Part shown: one piece after another, positions 53,799-61,947 of the stretch
How the letters are laid out: each line of letters begins with the position of its first letter
How positions within the stretch are numbered: the stretch's first letter is position 1
Source: Candidatus Schekmanbacteria bacterium RIFCSPLOWO2_02_FULL_38_14
GTDB lineage: Bacteria; Schekmanbacteria; GWA2-38-11
Length of the DNA stretch: 62,973 nucleotides
NCBI GenBank assembly: GCA_001790855.1
Contig: MGDH01000028.1
Span: forward strand, 1 to 62,973
Reading direction: 5' to 3'
The notes under the pieces: model-generated
What the model was told of the DNA's origin: nothing
Seen by the model: the letters and a program-made list of their open reading frames with translations, nothing else
Databases searched by the model: none
Program-made: the position numbers and the translations under genes

Positions 53799-53878
53799 GG
53801 AAAAAAGCGGGATTGGAAGGCTTGAGAATGTTGTTGGCAAAAGCTAAGGCTGAAGAAACTGTGTTATGTTTTTCTTTT

Positions 53879-54028
53879 GTCATTGCGAGCGACCACAGGG
53901 AGCGTGGCAATCTCTTTTTTCGCTATTGGTATTATTGAGATTGTGGAGCTTGTTCCGAGCGAAGCGAAGGAATCTGCTCAGGGTTTGCTTCGGCTTTGCC
54001 TCGCAACCGTTTCACTCCTCGCAATGAC
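53879..54028. mobile_element. MITE-like element with GTCATTGCG / CGCAATGAC ends, copy 2
   Basis: The left end GTCATTGCGAGCGACCACAG and the right end CTCCTCGCAATGAC match copy 1 at 42882-42996; the centre differs. Its right end overlaps the 3' end of miaB and supplies the last codons and stop of that gene. Confidence 0.8.
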
Positions 54029-55421
54029 ATTGCGTATTTATATTGCCGAGTACAGTATTATTTGCAATTTCTCCCAACAGGCTATTGCTATAACCTTTCT
54101 TGATTCTAACCTCAACTAATTTGCCTATCAGACTCCTGTCCCCTTCAAAATTTACAACTTTATTTTCTCTTGTTCTTCCTGTCAGCTTTCCATCTCCTTT
54201 CGCACTCTCCCCTTCAACCAGAATTTCTTTAATCCTCCCCTCTTCCATCTTATTCTTTCTGAGCGTTATTGCTTTTTGCAGATTCTGTAACTTTGAAAAC
54301 CGCTTGCTTTTTTCTTCATCAGAAAGAGTCTCTTTCAGGCTCAAAGCAACAGTTTGGGGTCTTGGAGAATATTTAAAGGAATAAATAGAGTCATATTCTA
54401 CTTCTTCAAGAATCCTTAAAGTGCCATTGTAATCCTCTTCTGTCTCACTGGGAAATCCCACAATTATATCTGTAGAAATTCCTGTATTTGGGATTCTTTC
54501 TCTCAGCATATCTACTTTCTCTTTATATTCCTCAACTGTATATTTCCTCTTCATGAGTTTTAAGATTTTATTTGACCCTGACTGCACAGGAAGATGCATA
54601 TGTTCACAAACTTTGGGAAGCCCTGACATTGCATTGATAAGCTCAACAGAAAAATCCTTTGGATGGGATGTAATAAACCTTATTCTTTCAATTCCGCTAA
54701 TCTCATTAATTTTCCCAAGAAGATTTATAAAATCTCTTCCATTTCCATTCTCTGCTTTATAGGAATTAACGTTCTGTCCAAGCAGTGTAATTTCCCTAAA
54801 CCCATCCTTTGCAAGATTTTTTATTTCATCTACAATCTCTTTCTCGCTCCTGCTCCTTTCCGGTCCTCTCACATAAGGCACAACACAATAAGAGCAGAAG
54901 TTGTTGCACCCCTCCATTACTGTTACCAACGCTTTAACCCCGTCCTCTCTCTTTGCACCAATGCCAAAAGACTGTGTCAAACCAGCCTCGTTAATATCCT
55001 CAGATGATTCAGAATCGCGGGAAGGCGCAACGTTAACCACTTTCTTTCTTTGTCCAAGCTCTTTTAAAAACTGAGGCAATTTTGAAAAATTCAATGTCCC
55101 GAACACAAGGTCAACCTCTGGCGCCCGTTCAATTATTTTCTCCTTTTCCCTCTGGGCAATGCACCCACATACGCCTATTTTTAGGTTCGGGTTCTTTCTC
55201 TTTAATCTCTTCAACCTTCCAATCTCAGAAAAAACCTTTTGCTCGGACTTCTCCCTTATAGTGCAGGTGTTGAGGAGTATCAGGTCTGCCTTTTCTTTTT
55301 CCTGAACAAACCCGTAACCAGCGCTCTCCAGAATCCCAGCAATCTTCTCCGAATCATGTTCATTCATCTGGCATCCATAGGTCTGGATGAAGACTTTCAA
55401 GTTTTTATTTAATCCTTTCAT
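54012..55421 (-). CDS. miaB: tRNA-2-methylthio-N6-dimethylallyladenosine synthase
   Basis: MiaB is a radical-SAM methylthiotransferase that modifies A37 of UNN-reading tRNAs. The N-terminal MTTase domain has FIQTYGCQMNEHDSEKIAG, LNTCTIREKSEQKV and GVCGCIAQREKE (three Cys for one iron-sulfur cluster). The radical-SAM motif is EGCNNFCSYCVVPYVRGPER, and the C-terminal TRAM domain ends in LVEVRIKKGYSNSLLGEI. The last residues, CHCEE and the stop, come from the end of the MITE at 53879-54028. The start may be ATG 55421 or an internal TTG; family alignment does not decide it. Confidence 0.96.
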   Translation of the reverse strand: MKGLNKNLKVFIQTYGCQMNEHDSEKIAGILESAGYGFVQEKEKADLILLNTCTIREKSEQKVFSEIGRLKRLKRKNPNLKIGVCGCIAQREKEKIIERAPEVDLVFGTLNFSKLPQFLKELGQRKKVVNVAPSRDSESSEDINEAGLTQSFGIGAKREDGVKALVTVMEGCNNFCSYCVVPYVRGPERSRSEKEIVDEIKNLAKDGFREITLLGQNVNSYKAENGNGRDFINLLGKINEISGIERIRFITSHPKDFSVELINAMSGLPKVCEHMHLPVQSGSNKILKLMKRKYTVEEYKEKVDMLRERIPNTGISTDIIVGFPSETEEDYNGTLRILEEVEYDSIYSFKYSPRPQTVALSLKETLSDEEKSKRFSKLQNLQKAITLRKNKMEEGRIKEILVEGESAKGDGKLTGRTRENKVVNFEGDRSLIGKLVEVRIKKGYSNSLLGEIANNTVLGNINTQCHCEE

Positions 55422-55657
55422 TGGATTTACTTTTTATTCCTGTATCTATTTTGCATACATTTATATGCACTTGGCATACAAAAGTCAAATTCTCTCAAAA
55501 AAGGCTATTAAAATTCCATATCAGTAAAACTTTTATGGTATGAAAACCATATCTTTACAAATGAATTATAATTAGAATATATTTTAGCATTATTTGCATA
55601 ATTCAATCACTGCAATCTTTCTTAAATCTCTGTAATCCTAAAAAGTAAGGAGAAAAA
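55422..55657. other. Divergent AT-rich region between miaB and a methyltransferase gene
   Basis: No gene seen. It holds GCATACA-type direct and inverted repeats (TTTGCATACA and TTGGCATACA near 55452-55482) that could be an operator for either gene. I found no convincing promoter boxes. Confidence 0.35.
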
Positions 55658-56305
55658 ATGTACAGCAAAGATGTCGATATGAAATTTCTGTCCAAAATGA
55701 TGATAAATACCCATCCTATGCGATTCAGGGAGAATTTCTGGTCAGTATTTGATGAAACAGTTAAACCAGATTTATCAAAAGAACCGGTTATTTTTGACCT
55801 TGGAACAGGACCCGGGCTGTTTCTAAAGGATATTGATGAAAGATTAAGCAAAGCAAAACTCTACGGCTATGATTCAAGCAAGGTGATGATAAAAACAGCG
55901 GAAAAACTTGTCTTCAAAAACGCAAAAGTAAAGTTTGAATTAAAGGATATTGTAGATAAATCATTCAGATTCCCAAGAAATGACATTGATTTAATCACAA
56001 TTAACTTCACATTTCACAATATCAATTATCCTGTGCCGCTGCTTAAAAAAATAATAAAATCTCTCGCTGAGAAAAAAGGAATTTTCTTAATCTATGACTG
56101 GGTCAGGTCGCCTCTTAAGGCATATCTTGAATTCCATCAGTCCCTGCCAATGAATATAGATATTGAAAAACTTTATACAAGGTTCTCAGAACATAACCGC
56201 TACTCGCTTGAAGACATAGAATGGCTTCTTGCTGATAACGGATTTAAAATAAATAAAATTGAGAAGCTAACTGATTTGCATTGCTTGTTCATAGCCTCTG
56301 TTTAG
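55658..56305 (+). CDS. Class I SAM-dependent methyltransferase
   Basis: A 215-residue protein with the standard fold: motif I FDLGTGPGLFLKDI, an acidic turn after strand 2 (LYGYDSSKVMIKTAEK), FELKDIVDK, and motif IV-like LITINFTFHNI followed by LLKKIIKSLAEKKGIFLIYD. No substrate-specific domain is fused, so the methyl acceptor is unknown. A strong AAGGAG ribosome-binding site precedes the ATG. gpsA follows after 133 bases. Confidence 0.85.
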   Translation: MYSKDVDMKFLSKMMINTHPMRFRENFWSVFDETVKPDLSKEPVIFDLGTGPGLFLKDIDERLSKAKLYGYDSSKVMIKTAEKLVFKNAKVKFELKDIVDKSFRFPRNDIDLITINFTFHNINYPVPLLKKIIKSLAEKKGIFLIYDWVRSPLKAYLEFHQSLPMNIDIEKLYTRFSEHNRYSLEDIEWLLADNGFKINKIEKLTDLHCLFIASV

Positions 56306-56438
56306 AAATAAATATTTTTTCACTTGCATTTTAACCGCATTTTTGAAAAAAGTATTAAAATACCAGATACTCTAAACGCATTGAAGCAAAAAACACTTTG
56401 TAATTCCGCTTGATAAACATAGTAAAAAGGAAACTCTT

Positions 56439-57455
56439 TTGGATAACATAACTGTTCTTGGGGCTGGAAGCTGGGGTACAAGCCTGGCAAATGTTCTGGC
56501 TGACAACGGTTTTGAAGCAAAGCTCTGGGTATATGAAAAAGACCTTGCTGAAGAGATAAGGCTCAGACATGAAAACCCAATCTATCTTCCGGGAATACCT
56601 CTTTCAGAAAAAATCATTCCATTAAACTCCATTGAAGATGCCTGCAAAAACGCCAAGATTATAGTCTCTGTAATCCCGTCTCAATATGTAAGGAATATCT
56701 TAAATCAGGCAAAAGAATATATTGAACCCGGAACAATTTTTGTAAGCGCTTCAAAAGGGATAGAAAATATAACGCTTCTTACTATGTCAAAAATATTCTA
56801 TCAGATTTTTGCTGAAAGAAGTGACATTAAATTTACAGCTCTGGGAGGTCCAACCTTTGCTGCAGAAGTCGGCAAGAAGTTTCCGACTGTTACTGTTCTT
56901 GCTGCGGAAGACCATGTTGTAGGAACATATGTTCAGAGAATCCTGAGCAATAAATATTTCCGTGTTTATACCAACGATGACCTGACAGGCGTTGAGCTTG
57001 GCGGAGCAATTAAAAATGTTATGGCTATTGCCGCAGGCATAACAGCAGGGCTTGAATGCGGACACAATACCTTGGCTGCCCTTATAACAAGAGGAATCGC
57101 AGAGATGTCAAGGCTTGGGATTGCAATGGGCGCAAAACTTCTAACCTTTGCAGGGCTTGCAGGAATCGGAGACCTTGTTTTGACCTGCACAGGGGACTTA
57201 AGCCGTAACCGTTCTGTAGGAATGAAAATCGCAAAAGGTATGAAGCTGGATGAAATATTGAAGGATATGAAAATGGTTGCTGAAGGAATTAAAACTGCGG
57301 AATCCGTTGTAGGGCTTACAAAAAAATATAATGTAGAAATGCCGATTTGTGAGCAGGTCTATGAAGTCCTTTTTAAAAACAAAGAACCTAAACAGGCAAT
57401 TTCAGACCTCATGGGAAGAGATTTGAAAAGTGAATTTCAGGAAGGACTTCTTTGA
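56439..57455 (+). CDS. gpsA: NAD(P)-dependent glycerol-3-phosphate dehydrogenase
   Basis: GpsA makes sn-glycerol-3-phosphate for phospholipids. The 338-residue protein has ITVLGAGSWGTSLANVLADN (Rossmann motif), VSVIPSQYVR, SASKGIE, ALGGPTFAAEV, the catalytic Lys in ELGGAIKNVMAIAAGI and TCTGDLSRNRSVG. The start is TTG 56439 behind AAAGGAAA; no ATG is available at the normal position. Confidence 0.97.
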   Translation: MDNITVLGAGSWGTSLANVLADNGFEAKLWVYEKDLAEEIRLRHENPIYLPGIPLSEKIIPLNSIEDACKNAKIIVSVIPSQYVRNILNQAKEYIEPGTIFVSASKGIENITLLTMSKIFYQIFAERSDIKFTALGGPTFAAEVGKKFPTVTVLAAEDHVVGTYVQRILSNKYFRVYTNDDLTGVELGGAIKNVMAIAAGITAGLECGHNTLAALITRGIAEMSRLGIAMGAKLLTFAGLAGIGDLVLTCTGDLSRNRSVGMKIAKGMKLDEILKDMKMVAEGIKTAESVVGLTKKYNVEMPICEQVYEVLFKNKEPKQAISDLMGRDLKSEFQEGLL

Positions 57456-57558
57456 AAGAAGCTCAAAAGTCAAAAATTAAATTTTTTTTATTTTGTATTT
57501 TTACTCAACCCCTTCAATCCTTGGAACATTGAACCTTTTTGCTGGAGAAAATTATTAA

Positions 57559-58323
57559 TTGAATACTGGAAATTTAAAAAATATTTTAAAAGATGTCAAG
57601 TCTGGAAAAACCACCATTGATAAAGCAATAAAAGAATTAAAATTTCTCTCCTTTGAAAACCTCCACTTTGCGAGAGTTGACCATCATCGAAGCTTAAGAA
57701 AGGGATTTCCTGAAGTAATTTTCTGTCAGGGTAAAACCCCAGAACAGATAGAAAAAATTTCAAAAAGCATACTTTCAAGAGGTCAGGACCTTCTTGCCAC
57801 AAGAGCAAACGATGAAGCCTATCAGGCTATTTTATTAGTATCCAAAGATGCAATATATAACCAGACAGGCAGAACTGTAGTAGTTAGAAGGCAGAAAAAA
57901 AAACCAACAAAAGGTTTAGTTCTGGTTGTAAGCGCAGGGACCTCGGACATCCCTGTTGCAGAAGAAGCATATGTTACTGCTGAAACTCTTGGAAGCAGGG
58001 TTGAAAAGCTTTATGATGTCGGAGTTGCAGGAATACACAGACTTCTGGCAGAAACAAAGAAGCTGTTTGAAGCACGGGTTTTAGTGGTAGTTGCTGGAAT
58101 GGAAGGAGCTCTTGCTAGCGTCATAGGAGGAATAGTGGACAAGCCGATTATTGGTGTTCCAACAAGCATTGGATATGGCGCAAGCTTTAATGGTATTTCA
58201 GCGCTTCTGACAATGCTCAACAGCTGCTCATCCGGAATTGCAACAGTTAATATTGATAACGGATTCGGTGCCGGCTACATTGCGCACAGCATTAATATTT
58301 TAGGAGAAACAACACAGAGGTAA
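57559..58323 (+). CDS. larB: Nickel-pincer cofactor carboxylase LarB (PurE-like)
   Basis: LarB carboxylates and hydrolyses nicotinic acid adenine dinucleotide as the first step to the nickel-pincer cofactor of lactate racemase-type enzymes. The 254-residue protein has FARVDHHRSLRKGFPEVIFC, ISKSILSRGQDLLATRAN, VVSAGTSDIPVAEEAYVTAE, VGVAGIHRLL, VVAGMEGALASVIGG and GVPTSIGYGASFNGISALLT in the PurE-like core. Neither larC, larE nor larA is in the window. The start is TTG 57559 with GGAG upstream. Confidence 0.92.
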   Translation: MNTGNLKNILKDVKSGKTTIDKAIKELKFLSFENLHFARVDHHRSLRKGFPEVIFCQGKTPEQIEKISKSILSRGQDLLATRANDEAYQAILLVSKDAIYNQTGRTVVVRRQKKKPTKGLVLVVSAGTSDIPVAEEAYVTAETLGSRVEKLYDVGVAGIHRLLAETKKLFEARVLVVVAGMEGALASVIGGIVDKPIIGVPTSIGYGASFNGISALLTMLNSCSSGIATVNIDNGFGAGYIAHSINILGETTQR

Positions 58324-58343
58324 AGACGAGATAACGTAACTGT

Positions 58344-58505
58344 AAAATCCTAAATTCGAAATCCTAAATTCTAAACAAGCGCAAATGTTCAAAATACAAA
58401 TGACCTAAACAAAAGAAAAATTTTGAAATTTGAATTTGTTTACCCCGCTTAGAAATTTTACTTTCTAACGGGGTTTAGGATTTAGATATTGGTATTTAGG
58501 ATTTA
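58344..58505. repeat. AT-rich inverted-repeat element, copy C, with a nested hairpin
   Basis: The left arm (58347-58380) is the exact reverse complement of the right arm of copy A over 34 bases. The right arm is GGATTTAGATATTGG and following. A separate hairpin, ACCCCGCTTAGAAA with TTTCTAACGGGGT (58442-58474), sits near the right arm and makes this copy longer. Confidence 0.85.
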
Positions 58506-58552
58506 AATTAGGCTTTCAATTTAAATACTGAAGATAGTGGTTAGTTAGGCAA

Positions 58553-59260
58553 ATGGCAAAAGGGATTTTCATTACAGGAACTGATACAGGCGTAGGCAAA
58601 ACAATTATCTCCTGTGCGCTGGCTGCGCTTTTAAAAAAACGCTTTGTAGATGCAGGTGTAATGAAGCCAATTGAAACAGGATGCAAAGTTAAAAAAGGAA
58701 AACTTTTCCCTGAAGATGCAGCCATGCTTAAAACCTATGCAGGAATTTCAGACAAATTGGAAGATATATCTCCCTGCAGATTTAAAAGCCCTTTAGCTCC
58801 TATGGCTGCATCATTGGTCGAGAAAAAAAAAGTCAACATGGAAAGAATAAAAAATTGTTTTGAGCAGTTAAAAAAAGCACATGATTTTTTAATCATAGAA
58901 GGAATAGGGGGACTGCTTGTGCCAATCAAAAAAAACCTTTTTGTCTCTGACCTCATAAAATCTTTTAATTTTCCTGTCATAATTGTATGTCATCCAGGCC
59001 TTGGAACTCTTAACCATACCCTGCTGACATTCAGGGAAGCAAAAAGGTCAAATCTAAGAATAAAAGGAATAATAATCAATAATTACGATTATGAATCCAA
59101 AGACTTAGCATACAGAACAAATCCAGCAATAATAAAAAAACTTCTAAAGCCTGAATTTGTAATCCCTTTCCCAAGATTAAAAAAATTAAAATACAATACT
59201 ATTTTAAATGCTGCTGAAAAGCATCTGAAAGCGGTAGCTGATATTTTGGTTGATAAATGA
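58553..59260 (+). CDS. bioD: Dethiobiotin synthetase
   Basis: BioD closes the ureido ring of dethiobiotin with ATP and CO2. The 235-residue protein has FITGTDTGVGKTIISCALAA (P-loop), VMKPIETGC (Lys for carbamate), IEGIGGLLVPI and IVCHPGLGTLNHTLLTFREA. It is slightly longer than the E. coli enzyme. No other biotin gene is adjacent; lon follows after 17 bases. Confidence 0.94.
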   Translation: MAKGIFITGTDTGVGKTIISCALAALLKKRFVDAGVMKPIETGCKVKKGKLFPEDAAMLKTYAGISDKLEDISPCRFKSPLAPMAASLVEKKKVNMERIKNCFEQLKKAHDFLIIEGIGGLLVPIKKNLFVSDLIKSFNFPVIIVCHPGLGTLNHTLLTFREAKRSNLRIKGIIINNYDYESKDLAYRTNPAIIKKLLKPEFVIPFPRLKKLKYNTILNAAEKHLKAVADILVDK

Positions 59261-59277
59261 AATATTCTGAGGTTTAA

Positions 59278-61656
59278 ATGAAAAAATCAAAATCAGAGAA
59301 AACAAAATCAGTTCAGGGTTTACAGGAAGAAAATATTCCTGAAACTCTTCCTGTCCTCTCGCTCATGAGTTCAATAATTTTTCCGCATGATGTCCTGTCC
59401 CTCGAAATTGCAAGAAAGCTTAACCTGAATACAATTAAAAACAGGGTATCAGAGGGAGGGCTTGTCGCGCTTGTCCTCCAGAAAGATCTGAGCAAAAGCG
59501 AGATATCTTCAAAAAACCTATCCAGAGTCGGAGTTGCCTGCAGGGTTATAAATAAAATGAACCTCACGAACAACACTGTTCAGGCAGTATTTCAGGGGAT
59601 AATAAGAATTGAAATAGAAAAAATCATTAAGACCGTGCCGTGTATAGTGGCAAAAGTCAAACCCATTTTCTGCCCTGATGAAAAATCAAAGGAAATCACG
59701 CTTATTATAAGAAAGGTAATGCAGTATTTTGAAGAACTGGTATCGCTTGATGAAAAATACCCAAAGGAACTGATAACAATTTTGAAAAGGAATATTCAGG
59801 GACCCTGCCGTTTTGCTGACCTTGTAGCCACTTATTCTAACTTTGCAATAACTGAAAAACAGAAAATTCTTGAAGTGTTAAACTGCAGGGAAAGACTCTT
59901 AAAACTGGCTTCAATGCTCGGCATGGAAGTTAAAAAATTAAAGATTGAATCTGATATAATAGGAAAAATAGAACAGGACCTTGACAAATCACAGAAGGAA
60001 TACTTTCTTAGGCAACAACTTAAGATTATTAAAAAAGAACTCGGAGAAGAAGAGCCTCAGGAAACAGAAATTAGAAACCTCAAGAAAAAATTAGAATCAT
60101 TGAACATCCCCTCTGGGGTAAAAAAAGAAGTTTTCAAAGAAATCGACCACCTCTCAATAATAACATCTTCAACTGCTGAATATCTTGTTATAAGGAACTA
60201 CATTGACTGGCTGATAGAAATGCCTTGGGACAAATCCACAAAAGATACGATTGACATAAAAAAAGCAAGAGAGATTCTTGACTATGACCATTACGGGCTG
60301 GAGAAAATTAAAGAAAGAATAATTGAATTTCTCTCAGTGCTTAAAATAAAAAAAGAATTAAAAGGACCAATCCTCTGCCTTGTAGGACCTCCGGGAACAG
60401 GAAAAACCTCACTTGGAAAATCCATAGCAAAAGCCATGGGAAGAGCCTTTGTTAGAATTTCTGTAGGAGGAATGAGAGATGAGGCTGAAATAAAAGGACA
60501 TCGCAGAACATATGTCGGAGCAATGCCCGGAAAAATCATTCAGGAAATCAAAAGAGCCGGAAAAAACAACCCTCTGTTCATGATTGATGAAATTGATAAG
60601 ATGGGGGCAGATTTCAGAGGCGACCCGTCCTCTGCAATGCTTGAAGTTTTAGACCCTGAGCAGAATTCATCATTTTCAGATCATTATCTCAACATACCAT
60701 TTGACCTCTCAAAAGTTTTCTTTATAACTACCGCGAATATCCTTGATTATATACCAGGACCATTACGTGACAGAATGGAAGTGATAGAGATTTCAAGTTA
60801 TACCGAGGAAGATAAACTTATTATTGCAAAAAAATACCTCCTCTCAAAACAGCTTGAAGCAAACGGATTATCAGAAAAAGATTTGGAGCTTACTGATAAT
60901 TCAATAAAAGAAATCATAACAAGCTATACAATGGAAGCAGGCTTGAGAAACCTCGAAAGGCTAATAGGAAATATCTGCAGGAAAATAGCAACCAATATTG
61001 CTGCAAATGAACCTTACAAAAAGGTTGTTGATGTGAACGATTTAGAAAGTTTTATTGGGCCCAAAAAATTCCTCCCTGAGATAGCAGAAAGAAGTCCTGA
61101 AATTGGAGTCGCAACAGGATTGGCATGGACACCCTTTGGCGGAGAAATTATGTTCATTGAGGCAACCAAGATGAAGGGGCGGGGTGAAATGATAATCACC
61201 GGACAACTTGGCGATGTAATGAGAGAGTCAGTTCAGGCTGCAATGAGTTATGTAAGGTCAAAATCAAACGACTTAAACATTCCTGCAGAAAGTTTTTCAG
61301 AATTTAATATCCACATTCATTTTCCTGAAGGTGCAATTCCAAAAGACGGACCCTCGGCAGGAGTTGCTGTTGCAATTGCAATAGCATCAATTTTTACTGA
61401 AAAACCTATAAGGCACGATGTGGCAATGACAGGAGAAATTACTTTAAGAGGTAAAATTCTTCCTGTTGGCGCTATTAAAGAAAAAGTTCTTGCTGCTTAC
61501 AGGGCAGGGATTAAAAAAATAATCCTTCCTGTGCAAAATGAAAAAGACCTCTATGACATCCCGCAAAGCATAAAAGATAAACTTTCTTTTTTATTCGTTG
61601 ATAATGTAAAAGTTGTTTTAAGTGAAATGCTAATTGTTAATTCTAAAAGCAGTTAA
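59278..61656 (+). CDS. lon: ATP-dependent Lon protease
   Basis: Lon degrades misfolded and regulatory proteins. The layout of the 792 residues is full length: N-terminal LON domain (about 18-215; LPVLSLMSSIIFPHDVLSLE), coiled region, AAA module with [19 protein letters not shown] and FMIDEIDKMGADFRGDPSSA, and the protease domain with Ser in PKDGPSAGVAVAIA and Lys in GAIKEKVLAAYRAGIKKIIL (dyad). No HIRE/CIRCE-type element is visible upstream, where bioD ends. Confidence 0.97.
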   Translation: MKKSKSEKTKSVQGLQEENIPETLPVLSLMSSIIFPHDVLSLEIARKLNLNTIKNRVSEGGLVALVLQKDLSKSEISSKNLSRVGVACRVINKMNLTNNTVQAVFQGIIRIEIEKIIKTVPCIVAKVKPIFCPDEKSKEITLIIRKVMQYFEELVSLDEKYPKELITILKRNIQGPCRFADLVATYSNFAITEKQKILEVLNCRERLLKLASMLGMEVKKLKIESDIIGKIEQDLDKSQKEYFLRQQLKIIKKELGEEEPQETEIRNLKKKLESLNIPSGVKKEVFKEIDHLSIITSSTAEYLVIRNYIDWLIEMPWDKSTKDTIDIKKAREILDYDHYGLEKIKERIIEFLSVLKIKKELKGPILCLVGPPGTGKTSLGKSIAKAMGRAFVRISVGGMRDEAEIKGHRRTYVGAMPGKIIQEIKRAGKNNPLFMIDEIDKMGADFRGDPSSAMLEVLDPEQNSSFSDHYLNIPFDLSKVFFITTANILDYIPGPLRDRMEVIEISSYTEEDKLIIAKKYLLSKQLEANGLSEKDLELTDNSIKEIITSYTMEAGLRNLERLIGNICRKIATNIAANEPYKKVVDVNDLESFIGPKKFLPEIAERSPEIGVATGLAWTPFGGEIMFIEATKMKGRGEMIITGQLGDVMRESVQAAMSYVRSKSNDLNIPAESFSEFNIHIHFPEGAIPKDGPSAGVAVAIAIASIFTEKPIRHDVAMTGEITLRGKILPVGAIKEKVLAAYRAGIKKIILPVQNEKDLYDIPQSIKDKLSFLFVDNVKVVLSEMLIVNSKSS

Positions 61657-61683
61657 TTACTTTATAAAAAAAGCAACTATGTC

Positions 61684-61759
61684 GGATTTTTGAACATTTT
61701 TTAACCTAACTTTTCAATACGTTAGAGACAAATCAAGTAAAATGTTCAAAAACTGAACA
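61684..61759 (+). promoter_or_regulatory. Candidate enhancer sites for a sigma-54 activator
   Basis: GGATTTTTGAACA at 61684-61696 is identical to the site at 11768-11780. TGTTCA-AAAAC-TGAACA at 61743-61759 is a perfect 6-5-6 dyad with the same core. They lie about 110-185 bases before the -24 element of the subtilase gene, as expected for an activator that loops DNA. Confidence 0.55.
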
Positions 61760-61866
61760 CTTTTCCAAACAGAAAAAATATTTTTTTGTTTTTTTAATCT
61801 TAAAAACTACATTTATTTTATTAAAATACAAAGGGTTAGAAGATAATTTATCTAATGCCTGCAAAA

Positions 61867-61882
61867 TGGCACTGATTTTGCA
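61867..61882 (+). promoter_or_regulatory. Sigma-54 type promoter of the subtilase gene
   Basis: TGGCAC-N5-TTGCA matches the RpoN consensus, with GG at 61868-61869 and GC at 61880-61881 exactly 12 bases apart. Transcription should start near 61893, leaving a leader of about 55 bases with AAAGGAGG at 61926-61933. Confidence 0.75.
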
Positions 61883-61947
61883 TAGTTTCCTAAGATTGGG
61901 AAAAATCGTTTTATCAAGATTAGGAAAAGGAGGTTAAAAGGTTTATT

